Positions 25,685 through 34,621 of a stretch of DNA of 64,000 nt are shown piece by piece (position 1 is the first letter of the stretch; every line of letters starts with the position of its first letter). The notes below the pieces were generated by a model. The model had not been told where the DNA came from. It made no database searches and saw nothing but the letters and a program-made list of their open reading frames with translations. Source of the stretch: Acidobacteriaceae bacterium. GTDB taxonomy: Bacteria > Acidobacteriota > Terriglobia > Terriglobales > Acidobacteriaceae. The stretch lies in assembly GCA_003152695.1 (NCBI GenBank), contig PMAT01000021.1:28883-92882 (forward strand), read 5' to 3'. The position numbers were made by a program, and so were the translations under genes.

Positions 25685-26704
25685 CTATTGCTGCGACTGC
25701 GGAGGGTTGCTGTTGGCGGGGGCCGAATTCATGTTGTTCGATTGCGGCTGCGCCGGAGCGGACTGGTAACTGGACGGAGCTGAGTAGTTGCTGCGGGGTT
25801 CCTGCATATTCGGGTTCATCTCGCCACTAGGCTGGTTCGCCGATGCCAACTGATCGACACTGTTCCTCAGCAGGCTGACCTCGACGCGATTGCCGTGAGC
25901 CGGCTTAGCGCCGGTTTCGTCGGACACGGCAACGCGCGCATTTCCCATCCCCATGACAAAGACGCGGTACACGGGAATCTCATTCTTTTCGACCAGGTAG
26001 CGCACGACGGAGTTTGCCAGGGCCTGTGAACTCTGGATACCAGCCTGTCCGCCGCTGGCGGAGAAACCCTGTACCTCGATGATGTAACCCTTCTGGTCCT
26101 TAAGGTTGGTGGTCATGCCGTCGAGAGCTTCCTTCGCCTTCGCGCTCAGCACAGTGTGGCCCGACCGGAAGCGGATCTCAGTTTGCGAAGTGGGCTGGTA
26201 CTGATCAATGTTGCCCACCACCTGCTCCACGGTATTCAGGCGGTTGCTGGCCTGTAGTGCGGTCTGGTTGGCCTGTTGGGCACGGTTGCCGGCGTCGGTG
26301 GCATGCTGGTCGGCTTCGTTGGCTTTGGCGGACGCCTGGCGGATACCTTCCTGCGCCCGAGCATCCACATCTTTGATGTTCCTGGCGTTGGCGGCAGTGA
26401 GGTCGTCGAGTTCATTCACCCGGTTACGAATCGGGCTAAGCTGGCGCTGCACGTATTTCTTGCGCGCGAAGGGATTGATCTTGCCCCAGAATCCCTGGCG
26501 CAGTTCGGGTTGCAGTGGCTGGTGCGCGGTCATGTTTTGGTCCGAGCTGGCACTCTGGCTCGAATCGGTTGAAGAAGACGACGAGGACTGCGAGCTGCTC
26601 TGCGACATGGCCGGCTGTTGATTGTCGGCAGGCGCTTGCTGGGCCATGGCCGGCAACATCAGGCTAGCCGCCAACGGCAAGGTGAACAGAATGCGAGATT
26701 TCAT
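25685..26704 (-). CDS. OmpA-family protein with coiled-coil linker
   Basis: This exported protein is predicted to bind peptidoglycan. GGAGG precedes the ATG by eight bases. A signal peptide (LFTLPLAASLMLPAMAQ) is followed by a Ser/Gln-rich low-complexity stretch (about 30-60), then an Ala/Gln/Asn-rich coiled coil (about 95-165: NARNIKDVDARAQEGIRQASAKANEADQHATDAGNRAQQANQ). An OmpA-like domain lies at about 175-285 (EIRFRSGHTVLSAKAKEALDGMTTNLKDQKGYIIEVQGFSASGG...QALANSVVRYLVEKNEIPVYRVFVMGMGNARV...GNRVEVSLL). The tail is again Gln/Asn/Pro/Ser-rich. There is no barrel, so it resembles Pal/OmpA C-domain proteins rather than full OmpA. Confidence 0.85.
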   Translation of the reverse strand: MKSRILFTLPLAASLMLPAMAQQAPADNQQPAMSQSSSQSSSSSSTDSSQSASSDQNMTAHQPLQPELRQGFWGKINPFARKKYVQRQLSPIRNRVNELDDLTAANARNIKDVDARAQEGIRQASAKANEADQHATDAGNRAQQANQTALQASNRLNTVEQVVGNIDQYQPTSQTEIRFRSGHTVLSAKAKEALDGMTTNLKDQKGYIIEVQGFSASGGQAGIQSSQALANSVVRYLVEKNEIPVYRVFVMGMGNARVAVSDETGAKPAHGNRVEVSLLRNSVDQLASANQPSGEMNPNMQEPRSNYSAPSSYQSAPAQPQSNNMNSAPANSNPPQSQQ

Positions 26705-26843
26705 TAGAGAGTTCCTCCAAAATCCTTTGGCAACGGTGCCAGACGTGCTGGCCGCGGTAATTTCCGCCGTCCTGCGGCGGTTCGCCTATACACAATCGAG
26801 CCGCGCCAGCACTGTTTCTATTACAGGTTGGTTGCCAAACTTG

Positions 26844-26863
26844 ACAGCCGGAGGCTCGGCTGT
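26844..26863 (-). terminator. Hairpin between the TMTC-like and OmpA-family genes
   Basis: Seven-base arms ACAGCCG and CGGCTGT surround a six-base loop in the 284-bp gap. The T tract is poor on either strand. It may be a weak terminator for the membrane-protein gene that ends at 26989. Nothing else was seen in the gap. Confidence 0.3.
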
Positions 26864-26988
26864 AAGCCATTTATTTTCATCTACATAGATGGTCCGCCGA
26901 TTCCCTGTTTCGGCACTGGTTGGGTAGGAAGGGGAGGCGGTAGGTAATTGTTACAGATTGGCTAAGTCAGCATTTTCCGGCGGAGAGC

Positions 26989-28626
26989 CTACTGCTCGGC
27001 TCGTAACTGCATGGCGTGATCGTAGGCCTGGCGGGCATTGCCAGTGTCGCCCAGGTCGCGGTATGCAACCGCCAGGTTGATCCAGACTTTTACCCTGTCC
27101 TCAGGAGCGAGACTGTCGTCGTGCAAAGCGCGTTGGTAGCAAGCTATTGTTTCCCTCAAATTTCCGCGTTTCTGCTCGTCAACTGCGATTTGGATATTGC
27201 TGAGGCTATCGGTGGGGTTTATGGCCGCAGCGCGCAAAAAATGGGCGATGGCTTCGTCGCGTTTGCCCTGATTCATCAAGATCGCACCTAGGTTGTCCTC
27301 CGCAACCCAGTTATGTCTTATCACTTTGGCTCCGTGTTCCCACAAGGTGAAATCGTCTTGCCAATAGCCGATCTGCCGAAATGTGACCACGGTCAGGACC
27401 AACACAACGACGGCGCTTGCGCTCGCCACCCACGCCACTGAAACGCGACGCTGTTCCTTCCAATCGGACACACCCCAGCACACCATGATGAAGAGCCCCA
27501 AGTAGGATACGTAAGCGTAGCGGTCAGCCATGCCTTGCAGCCCCACTTGCATGAGTCCAATGTTGGGTATCAGAGTTCCCAGAAACCAGAACCAACCGAC
27601 TGGCAAGTAACGATGGCGCCTCTCCTTTACGACGAGCACGGTGATCGCTGCCAGGAAAAGGATGGCCGACCACAGTTGCCATGCGCTCAGCAACCCGCCC
27701 AGGTGCGGGTAAAAGGGAGCCATGTCCGATGGCCAAAAGAACTTCCTGACGTACAACCAGTAGGAAAAGGCTGCGTTGGCCAACCGACTTGGAAGCGGCG
27801 GCTTAAATTTCCACCCTGACTGGATTTTCATTGTGAGCAAGGCGTCCATCCCACACAGGAAGAGGAGAGGGATCTTTTCCTTTATCAGCCAGGAAATACT
27901 CTGGACGGGATAGATGAACGTTGCTGTTGAACAGGGCCGGGTCTCGCCAGGAAGAACCATGCGCCGCAATGGCCAGTAATCCCAAAGCAACAGAACAAAA
28001 GGCAGAGTTATGATTTGTGGTTTTGCCATTAAGCCGATCCCAAACAGCAACGCCACCAGCAAATAGCGACTCACCCGTGGCACGCGCGCATACCAGCCGT
28101 ACGCGCCCAGCGCGAGGAGGAAAAAGACCATGCTCAACATGGTCTTGAGTTCGGCCACCCAAACCACCGGCTCCACATTCATCGGGTGAAGCGCAAACAG
28201 CGCCGCCACCATAAAGCTGCGCCCGGCGTACCCGGTGGCATGCTTCAGCACCAGGAACAGCAGCACAGCGTTGAAAGCATGCAGCAACACATTAACCATG
28301 TGGTGTCCAGCCGGATTCAACCCGAACAGACTGTAGTACAGGGCGTGAGAGAGCCAAGTCAGGGGAATCCAGTTGACCATGTAGAGCGTTCGGAAGGACC
28401 AGTAAATCGTTTTCCAGTTCACTCCGTGGTGAAGAGCGTCGGTGTTTACGACGTAAAGAGCATCATCGCTACCGAAAAAAGGGTGGGTGTGGACAGGGTA
28501 GTAAACCGCCAAGGTGGGAATTACAAGAAAAAGGCAGAGCACGAACGTGCGCGCGCCTGAGTCGGTGAAGAAAAACTTGCTGCGAGCTTCAATCACACCC
28601 TGAGGCTGGGCGCCAGCCGAAGCCAT
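26989..28626 (-). CDS. TMTC-like multi-span membrane protein with C-terminal TPRs
   Basis: This polytopic protein resembles the bacterial relatives of TMTC/PMT O-mannosyltransferases: about ten membrane helices followed by TPR repeats. I chose the ATG at 28626 (MASAGAQPQGVIEARSKFFF) because AAGGGG lies seven bases upstream; the frame is open for another 112 codons but without a credible start or family match. Typical blocks are YYPVHTHPFFGSDDALYVVNT (acidic loop after helix 1), NPAGHHMVNVLLHAFNAVLLFLVL, LFALHPMNVEPVVWVAELKTMLSMVFFLLALGAYGWYAR. The TPR part starts near NWVAEDNLGAILMNQGKRDEAIAHFLRAAAINP. Substrate unknown. It is divergent from the TPR gene at 28988. Confidence 0.8.
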   Translation of the reverse strand: MASAGAQPQGVIEARSKFFFTDSGARTFVLCLFLVIPTLAVYYPVHTHPFFGSDDALYVVNTDALHHGVNWKTIYWSFRTLYMVNWIPLTWLSHALYYSLFGLNPAGHHMVNVLLHAFNAVLLFLVLKHATGYAGRSFMVAALFALHPMNVEPVVWVAELKTMLSMVFFLLALGAYGWYARVPRVSRYLLVALLFGIGLMAKPQIITLPFVLLLWDYWPLRRMVLPGETRPCSTATFIYPVQSISWLIKEKIPLLFLCGMDALLTMKIQSGWKFKPPLPSRLANAAFSYWLYVRKFFWPSDMAPFYPHLGGLLSAWQLWSAILFLAAITVLVVKERRHRYLPVGWFWFLGTLIPNIGLMQVGLQGMADRYAYVSYLGLFIMVCWGVSDWKEQRRVSVAWVASASAVVVLVLTVVTFRQIGYWQDDFTLWEHGAKVIRHNWVAEDNLGAILMNQGKRDEAIAHFLRAAAINPTDSLSNIQIAVDEQKRGNLRETIACYQRALHDDSLAPEDRVKVWINLAVAYRDLGDTGNARQAYDHAMQLRAEQ

Positions 28627-28987
28627 GCGAGACCCCTTTCCTGGCAGCGTTGTCGAATTATACCCACGTTGCCCCTGCGCGGCTTTTTGATTTGTGCAGC
28701 CATCCCGCGGTTCAACCAGGAGGCGGTTCCCGAGTTTTAAACCTTTCAGTCTGCCCGACGTCCAATCCAGCGAGCGTTTGAATAGGCTGCTAAAAGGGCC
28801 GGACAAGCAGCAGATCCTCCAAAGCAATGGAACTTCGACGACCTGTATGGCGAATAGTAGAAGCTGAGAAACCATTGTTAAGAAAGTCTTACCTGCTTTT
28901 CGCGTTCCCGGCTTTAAGCGGATAAAATATAAGAAGACTTCGGTGTGAGCCGCGGCATCCAATCGCTGTTGAGTGGCTGGTTATTGA
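28627..28987. other. Intergenic region between divergent TMTC-like and TPR genes
   Basis: This 361-bp gap must hold promoters for both genes. The most AT-rich part (28910-28935) includes TAAAAT about 50 bp before the + gene, a weak -10 candidate without a good -35. The minus-strand frame through it looks fortuitous. Confidence 0.4.
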
Positions 28988-31174
28988 ATGACCCTGAATC
29001 GTATTGTTGTTTGTCTTACTTTACTTCTGCTCGCCGGCTCGGTGAGCGGTATCGCCCAAAATACCGACATTATATTGACCCCATCGGACTCCCAGCAGAG
29101 TTCGCCGGCTGCGGATCAGGCACCACCAGGCTCCGCTGTCCCTCCGCAAGCTGAGCCGCCCCCAGCGGCAAGCCAGGACCAAGCAAGCTCGGCGACGCCA
29201 GCCGAATCGGCTCCCCCGAAGTCGCCGGACAAGGCGGCGGCGTATTACCACTTCACCATGGCGCACATGTACGAGGAACTGGTTTCCATGTACGGACGCG
29301 CCGACTACGCCAATAAGGCGATTGAAGAGTATCGGCTGGCGATCGACAACGATCCCAATTCCGATTACCTGAACGCCGGCCTCGCCGAACTGTACGCCAA
29401 GACCGGCCGCATTCGTGATGCCGTGCTCGAAGCCCAGGACATCCTGAAGCGCGATGGCAACAATCTGGAGGCGCGCCGTTTGTTGGGACGCATTTATCTG
29501 CGTTCCCTTGGCGACATGCAGGCCGGGACGCAGTCCCAGGAAGTTCTGAAGCTGGCGATCGAGCAATATGAGCAGATCGTGAAGCTTGATCCCAAGAGCG
29601 TGGAAGACCACCTGCTGTTGGGGCGCTTGTACCGGCTCAACAACGAGCTTCTGAAGTCGGAAGGCGAATTCAAGACGGCAGTAAACATACAGCCCGACTC
29701 GGAAGAAGCCGTCACCACGCTGGCTTACCTTTACAACGAAGAAGGCGACTCCGCCCGCGCTCTGCAGGTGTTGAGCGCGATACCGGAGAGTGCGCGCACC
29801 GCCAAGTTGTACTCGGCCCTGGGGTTCACCTACGAGCAGGAGAAAGACTATAAGAAGGCGATCGACGCCTATCGCCGCTCGACCGAACTCGACCACGATA
29901 ATCTGGATTCGGTTCGTGGCCTGGCCCAGAACCTGATGAACGATGGCCAGACCGACGCCGCTCTGGAACAGTACAAAGTCATCGCCGATGCCGATCCCTC
30001 GGATGCGCAGACCTACATGCGCATTGCCGAGATCGATCGCCGCGACGGGAAATTCGATCAGGCCCTGGAAGCGTTGAAGAAAGCCACCGCGGTCGTGCCC
30101 GATTCCCTCGAGGTGCAGTACAACATCGCGGTCATTGACGAGGCCCAGGGAAAGTACGAAGACGCCATCCAGATTCTCAACCAGTTACTGCAAAAGACCG
30201 AACATGACGGCGAATACAGTGTGCCCGACAAGAACAACCGGGCGGTTTTCCTGGAGCGCCTGGGCACGGTGTACCGCGAAGCCAACAAGCACCAGCAGGC
30301 GGTCGACACCTTCCGCAAAATGCTTGACCTCGGGGATGAAAACGCCATTCGCGGCTATCAGCAAATTGTGGAAACCTACCGCGACAATAAGCAGTGGCAA
30401 ATGGCAACGGAGGCCGCGGCGGAGGCCGCCAAGAAGTATCCCAATGATCGCGGCTTGCAGATGGTTTCGGCCTCGCAACAGGCCGACATGGGCAAGTCCG
30501 AGGTGGCCATCGAGCATGTGAAATCGTTGCTCAAGGGGAACGCCGACGATCGCGAGGTTTACATTGCGCTGGCCCAGATGTACAGCCGGGTGAAGGATTG
30601 GCCGAAAGCGGAAGAGAATGTCAGCAAAGCCATCGATCTGTCGGGCAAGCCCGAAGACAAGGATTACGCGATCTTCGTGCAAGGCTCCGTCTATGAGCGC
30701 CAGAAGAAATATGATTTGGCGGAAGAGGCCTTTCGCAAGGTGCTGGCCGACGATCCCAAGAATGCGATGACGCTGAATTATCTGGGATACATGCTGGCCG
30801 ATCGCGACACGCGGGTGGAAGAAGCCCTGGGGTACATTCGCCGCGCGGTGGCGCTCGATCCGCAGAATGGCGCCTATCTGGACTCGCTGGGCTGGGCCTA
30901 TTACAAGCTGGGCAAATACGACCTGGCGGAAGAGAACCTGCGGCGCGCCTCCGAGCGCATCGCCACCGACCCAACGGTGCATCAGCATTTGGGTGAGCTT
31001 TACCAGAGGACGGGACGGCTGAAGCTGGCGGCCAGCAATTATGAGCGCTCTCTGGAAGAATGGAACAAGACCATTCCCGCCGAGGTGGACCAGGACCAAG
31101 TCGCTAAGGTGACTAAGGAACTGGAGACCACGCGCGTCAAGCTGGCCAAACAAAGCGGGACGGCCAAGCAATAG
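28988..31174 (+). CDS. Large exported TPR-repeat protein
   Basis: This 728-residue protein starts with a signal peptide (RIVVCLTLLLLAGSVSGIAQ), continues with a Pro/Ala/Ser-rich linker of about 55 residues, and is then TPR repeats to the end: at least fifteen helical pairs such as NKAIEEYRLAIDNDPNSDYLNAGLAELYAKTGR, YEQIVKLDPKSVEDHLLLGRLY, AIDAYRRSTELDHDNLDSVRGLAQNL and AEEAFRKVLADDPKNAMTLNYLGYMLADR. It is therefore a periplasmic or outer-membrane-facing scaffold with no visible catalytic domain. It is followed by its own terminator. Related long TPR proteins take part in secretion or polysaccharide export, but nothing in the neighbourhood fixes the role. Confidence 0.88.
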   Translation: MTLNRIVVCLTLLLLAGSVSGIAQNTDIILTPSDSQQSSPAADQAPPGSAVPPQAEPPPAASQDQASSATPAESAPPKSPDKAAAYYHFTMAHMYEELVSMYGRADYANKAIEEYRLAIDNDPNSDYLNAGLAELYAKTGRIRDAVLEAQDILKRDGNNLEARRLLGRIYLRSLGDMQAGTQSQEVLKLAIEQYEQIVKLDPKSVEDHLLLGRLYRLNNELLKSEGEFKTAVNIQPDSEEAVTTLAYLYNEEGDSARALQVLSAIPESARTAKLYSALGFTYEQEKDYKKAIDAYRRSTELDHDNLDSVRGLAQNLMNDGQTDAALEQYKVIADADPSDAQTYMRIAEIDRRDGKFDQALEALKKATAVVPDSLEVQYNIAVIDEAQGKYEDAIQILNQLLQKTEHDGEYSVPDKNNRAVFLERLGTVYREANKHQQAVDTFRKMLDLGDENAIRGYQQIVETYRDNKQWQMATEAAAEAAKKYPNDRGLQMVSASQQADMGKSEVAIEHVKSLLKGNADDREVYIALAQMYSRVKDWPKAEENVSKAIDLSGKPEDKDYAIFVQGSVYERQKKYDLAEEAFRKVLADDPKNAMTLNYLGYMLADRDTRVEEALGYIRRAVALDPQNGAYLDSLGWAYYKLGKYDLAEENLRRASERIATDPTVHQHLGELYQRTGRLKLAASNYERSLEEWNKTIPAEVDQDQVAKVTKELETTRVKLAKQSGTAKQ

Positions 31175-31189
31175 CTGCTATCGGGGACC

Positions 31190-31218
31190 AAGGCGCTGCT
31201 GCGGTAGCGCCTTTTCTT
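31190..31218 (+). terminator. Terminator after the large TPR gene
   Basis: An eight-pair stem (AAGGCGCT with AGCGCCTT) and an eight-base loop are followed by TTCTT. It begins 16 bp past the stop. Confidence 0.8.
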
Positions 31219-31266
31219 ATGGAGCTGTGCCTGGCGGCCCATTCGCGTCGCTGCTAAACTCCTCCT

Positions 31267-32406
31267 ATGCTCGCCAGCTACGCCGTTCGCGTGGACGATT
31301 CCCGCGGACGCCGCTATCCCGAGCCGTCGCACCCCTATCGCAATCCTTTTCAGCGGGACCGCGATCGCGTGATCCATGCCCGCTCCTTCCGCCGCCTGGA
31401 AAACAAGACGCAGGTCTTCACCCGCCGCTACTCCGACCATTTCCGCACGCGCCTGACCCACACCATGGAGGTGGCGCAAATCTCGCGCACCATTGCCGCC
31501 GCGCTCAACTTGAATGTTGATCTGGTCGAGGCGCTGGCGCTGGTCCACGACATCGGCCATCCACCGTTTGGACATGCCGGCGAGCGGACACTGGACCTCT
31601 TGATGCGTCGCCACGGGGAGTTCTTCGATCACAACTTACAGGCGCTGCGCACCGTGGAAGATTTGGAGCTGAGATATGCCGATTTTCCCGGCTTGAACCT
31701 GACCTTCGAGGTTCGCGAAGGCATCATCAAGCACTCGCACGACTACAGCGAAGCCGAACATCCTGAACTCGCTGAGTACCTGCTACATGAACGCCCGCCG
31801 CTGGAAGCGCAACTGATCGACCTGACCGACGAGATTGCTTACAGCACCTCCGACCTCGACGATGGCTATGAGGCTAGGCTGCTGCGCCTTCCGCAGATTC
31901 GCCAACAGGTCCCGGTCTTCGAGCGCTATTACGTTGAGTCGGAAGCCAGGTATCCGAAAGCTCCCGAGAAGTTGAAATTCAACGAGGCTTTGAAGCGCGT
32001 TCTCAATCGCTTTGTGACCGATTTGATCGAGAATACGCGGCAGCGTGTGCAGCAGGCCGGCATTGGCAACCTCGACGAGCTGCGGCGATTTCCCGAGCGG
32101 CTGGCGTCATTCAGTCCGGAAGTGGAGACAGAGCGTCGCGAGGCCAAGAGCTTCTTGTATGAAGCGCTCTACAACTGCAAGCCTCTCGATCCGGAGAAGC
32201 GGCAGGCCGAGAAGGTGGTCAGCGAAGTGTTCGACTACCTGGTCGCCCATCCCGAAGCCCTGCCTAGCAGCTATCGTGAGCGGTGCGAAAGCGAAAAGGT
32301 AGTCAGGGTGGTGTGCGATTACATCGCGGGTATGACCGACCACTACGTGGAAGACCTGCGGAAGAAGCTGATGGCGGGAAAGAAGCCGGAGTCGTTGGGT
32401 CACTGA
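31267..32406 (+). CDS. dgt: dGTPase-like HD-domain triphosphohydrolase
   Basis: This enzyme cleaves dNTPs to deoxynucleosides and triphosphate, controlling nucleotide pools. The 379-residue length fits the short dGTPase-like class. It begins with the conserved RRYPEPSHPYRNPFQRDRDRVIHARSFRRLENKTQVF. The HD metal site is HTMEVAQ (His65) and HDIGHPPFGHAGE (His94-Asp95, His98), with a later DEIAYSTSDLDDG (Asp) completing the ligand set. The C-terminal part (KVVRVVCDYIAGMTDHY) is also typical. It lies downstream of the TPR gene's terminator and so has its own promoter, not clearly visible. Confidence 0.93.
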   Translation: MLASYAVRVDDSRGRRYPEPSHPYRNPFQRDRDRVIHARSFRRLENKTQVFTRRYSDHFRTRLTHTMEVAQISRTIAAALNLNVDLVEALALVHDIGHPPFGHAGERTLDLLMRRHGEFFDHNLQALRTVEDLELRYADFPGLNLTFEVREGIIKHSHDYSEAEHPELAEYLLHERPPLEAQLIDLTDEIAYSTSDLDDGYEARLLRLPQIRQQVPVFERYYVESEARYPKAPEKLKFNEALKRVLNRFVTDLIENTRQRVQQAGIGNLDELRRFPERLASFSPEVETERREAKSFLYEALYNCKPLDPEKRQAEKVVSEVFDYLVAHPEALPSSYRERCESEKVVRVVCDYIAGMTDHYVEDLRKKLMAGKKPESLGH

Positions 32407-32535
32407 GAAAAATTGTCTGCGCGCTGGACGGCAGACGCGCACGAATTCTGCGATTTGGTCTTAACCAGTTCACCGGCGGCCAGAGGCGGTTGACTGACCG
32501 CAGAGAAGTGCTAGCGAAAAACCAGCACAACACTA

Positions 32536-32564
32536 TTGCAATTTAGCTCGCACCATGCTATCGT
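32536..32564 (+). promoter_or_regulatory. Sigma-70-type promoter for the RHH-like gene
   Basis: TTGCAA (32536-32541) and TATCGT (32559-32564) are separated by 17 bp, in an AT-richer stretch after dgt. The predicted transcript begins near 32571, about 56 bp before the ATG. Confidence 0.4.
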
Positions 32565-32589
32565 ACCACTAGCTGAATCTATGGCGTCC

Positions 32590-32613
32590 CTGAGTGCGCC
32601 CGCCCTCACTCAG
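32590..32613 (+). other. Leader hairpin of the RHH-like gene
   Basis: Seven-base arms CTGAGTG and CACTCAG enclose ten bases just before the ribosome site GGAGGG. It could act as an operator for the protein itself or as an RNA structure. Confidence 0.35.
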
Positions 32614-32626
32614 AACTGGAGGGTTT

Positions 32627-32881
32627 ATGGTCACTATGATGAAGAATCCAGAGAACGACGACACCCCAAGCCGAGGCCGGCGCAAGCGTAGCCGGGATCA
32701 CAACGACCTCGCCGATAAGGTAATCTTTGCTCGCTTCAAGGCGACAGAATTTGACATCGTTGATCAAGCGTGCGACATCGAGCACCGCAGCCTGTCCTCG
32801 TTTGCCGTAGATGCGACGCTCACCAAGGCCGAGGACATTGTACGGATCTACAAACGCGCCATAAGTGAACGCGAGAAATAA
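32627..32881 (+). CDS. Small DUF1778/ribbon-helix-helix-like protein
   Basis: The ATG at 32627 follows TGGAGGG, so I prefer it to an upstream in-frame start. The 84-residue protein has a basic disordered start (PSRGRRKRSRDHND) and then a short strand plus two helices (KVIFARFKATEFDIVDQACDIEHRSLSSFAVDATLTKAEDIVR). This matches the ribbon-helix-helix pattern of DUF1778/TacA-type antitoxins, where a DNA-binding RHH precedes a toxin-binding tail. The tail here is very short and no GNAT toxin follows, so it may be a stand-alone DNA-binding protein. It converges on the small gene at 32943. Confidence 0.65.
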   Translation: MVTMMKNPENDDTPSRGRRKRSRDHNDLADKVIFARFKATEFDIVDQACDIEHRSLSSFAVDATLTKAEDIVRIYKRAISEREK

Positions 32882-32942
32882 AACCCTCGGCCATAAATGA
32901 ACGCCGGGCCGCGTGGGCGTGACTAATGCCTGCGAGCGGGAG

Positions 32943-33101
32943 CTAGCTCTCGGGAGGCTCTTCCAGCGCGACTGCGGAGCTGAGGCCGCCAGGTCCGCGA
33001 GGAACCGGCACCCGCACCCGAGCATAGGGATCCTGCGGTTCAGCCGGACCGCGCCGCAACAGGCGCCGCATCAGTTGTCGCAATTCTTGCAGGAGTTTCA
33101 T
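32943..33101 (-). CDS. Small protein of 52 residues downstream of purF
   Basis: The ATG is preceded by GGAGG at nine bases, an ideal ribosome site. The product begins with a basic amphipathic helix (MKLLQELRQLMRRLLRR) and continues with a Pro/Arg/Gly-rich tail (PQDPYARVRVPVPRGPGGLSSAVALEEPPES). It starts 40 bp after purF on the same strand and is probably co-transcribed. No function is known. The helix could bind membrane or nucleic acid. The good ribosome site and ordered composition make it a real gene. Confidence 0.65.
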   Translation of the reverse strand: MKLLQELRQLMRRLLRRGPAEPQDPYARVRVPVPRGPGGLSSAVALEEPPES

Positions 33102-33140
33102 CGGCATAGACCTCCGAATAACCAGATGAGCTGCGACTCG

Positions 33141-34574
33141 TCAGTCGTTCGCAGCCATCGCGGGCGCAATGTCTTCAACCCCCACAATGTTGGTCGGATA
33201 CTTGCCGGTGTAGCAGGCGGTGCAGAAGAGATGCTCGTCGCCGTCGCCCGCCGCCTTGCGCAGGCCCTCCAGCGAAAGATAGGCCAGCGAATCGGCGCCG
33301 ATGTATTCGCGGATTTCCTCCACCGTCTTGTTGGCGGCGATCAACTGGTTCTTGGAAGGCGTGTCCACACCGTAGTAACAGGGCGAGATGGTCGGCGGAC
33401 AGGAGACGCGAAAGTGTACTTCCTTTGCGCCCGCCTCTCGCACCAGGCGAACGATCTTGCGGCTGGTAGTGCCGCGCACGATGGAATCGTCGATCAGCAC
33501 GACCCGTTTGCCCTCCAGCACCTTACGCACCGGATTCAGTTTGAGCTTCACGCCAAAGTCGCGGACGCGCTGCTCCGGCTCGATGAAAGTACGGCCGACG
33601 TAGTGGTTGCGGATCAACCCAAACTGGATGGGGATGCCGGCCTGGTAGGAAAAGCCGAGGGCGGCAGTGACGCCGGAGTCGGGCACCGGAACCACAATGT
33701 CGGCGTCCACCGGCGATTCGATCGCGAGCTGGCGGCCCATGGCATCGCGCGTCTGCTGCACGGCCTTGCCAAACACGATGCTGTCTGGCCGCGAAAAATA
33801 AACATGCTCAAAGATGCAGCTCGATTGCGGTTGCTGCGCCGAATAGAAGCGCGAATGGACGCCTTCCGGTCCAACGATCACTAATTCGCCGGGCTTGACC
33901 TCGCGCTCATAGGTGGCGCCGATCAGGTCGAAGGCACAAGTTTCGGACGCGAAGACGATGGTGTCGGGCCGGTGCGCCGCCTCTCCCGAAATGCGGCCCA
34001 TCACCAGCGGACGAAAGCCACGGGGATCGCGGGCGGCAAAAATGCGGTCGGGGGTCAGCATGACCAGGGAAAATGCGCCTTCGACGCGGCGCAGGGAATC
34101 CGCCATGGCATCCACCAGGGTATGCTCGCGCGAACGCGCCACCAGGTGCACCAGGACCTCAGTGTCGCTGGTGGTCTGAAAGATGGAGCCCTGTTGCTCC
34201 AGTTGGGCGTGCACTTCGTGCGCATTGGTGAGGTTGCCATTGTGCGCCAGCGCAATTTTGCCCTTGTTGCACTCCACCATGATGGGCTGGGCATTGAGCA
34301 ATGCGGAATCGCCAGCGGTCGAATAGCGGGTATGACCAATGGCCAGCGACCCGGGAAGCCGGGCCAGGGCGTCGGCGGTGAAGATGTCGGATACCAACCC
34401 CATGGCTTTGTGAAGTTGAAGCTGCTCGCCGTTAGAGGCCGCGATGCCCGCCGATTCCTGACCGCGATGTTGCAGCGCGTACAGGCTGAGGTAGGCGAGC
34501 TTGGAGGCTTCGGGATGGCCGTAGATGGCCACCACGCCACATTCTTCGCGTAGCTTATCGGAAGGAATCAGCAT
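33141..34574 (-). CDS. purF: Amidophosphoribosyltransferase PurF
   Basis: PurF catalyses the first step of purine synthesis, PRPP plus glutamine to phosphoribosylamine. The Ntn glutaminase starts at Cys12 (EECGVVAIYG) after removal of an 11-residue propeptide. YALQHRGQESAGIA and GHTRYSTAG follow. The phosphoribosyltransferase part carries VVPVPDSGVTAALGF and the PRPP loop VVLIDDSIVRGTTS. Conserved cysteines (VSCPPTISPCYYG; LFCTACYTGKYP) match the Bacillus-type enzyme. The 477-residue length is normal. It lies 47 bp after purL, so both are expressed together. Confidence 0.96.
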   Translation of the reverse strand: MLIPSDKLREECGVVAIYGHPEASKLAYLSLYALQHRGQESAGIAASNGEQLQLHKAMGLVSDIFTADALARLPGSLAIGHTRYSTAGDSALLNAQPIMVECNKGKIALAHNGNLTNAHEVHAQLEQQGSIFQTTSDTEVLVHLVARSREHTLVDAMADSLRRVEGAFSLVMLTPDRIFAARDPRGFRPLVMGRISGEAAHRPDTIVFASETCAFDLIGATYEREVKPGELVIVGPEGVHSRFYSAQQPQSSCIFEHVYFSRPDSIVFGKAVQQTRDAMGRQLAIESPVDADIVVPVPDSGVTAALGFSYQAGIPIQFGLIRNHYVGRTFIEPEQRVRDFGVKLKLNPVRKVLEGKRVVLIDDSIVRGTTSRKIVRLVREAGAKEVHFRVSCPPTISPCYYGVDTPSKNQLIAANKTVEEIREYIGADSLAYLSLEGLRKAAGDGDEHLFCTACYTGKYPTNIVGVEDIAPAMAAND

Positions 34575-34621
34575 CGCTCACCTGATCGAGTATTTCGAAA
34601 TCTCGCAACCAAGTTATCGTT

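Noticed and set aside
28627..28962. N-terminal extension of the TMTC-like protein
   Set aside because: The frame is open, but homologous sequence begins only near the ATG at 28626, which has a good ribosome site.
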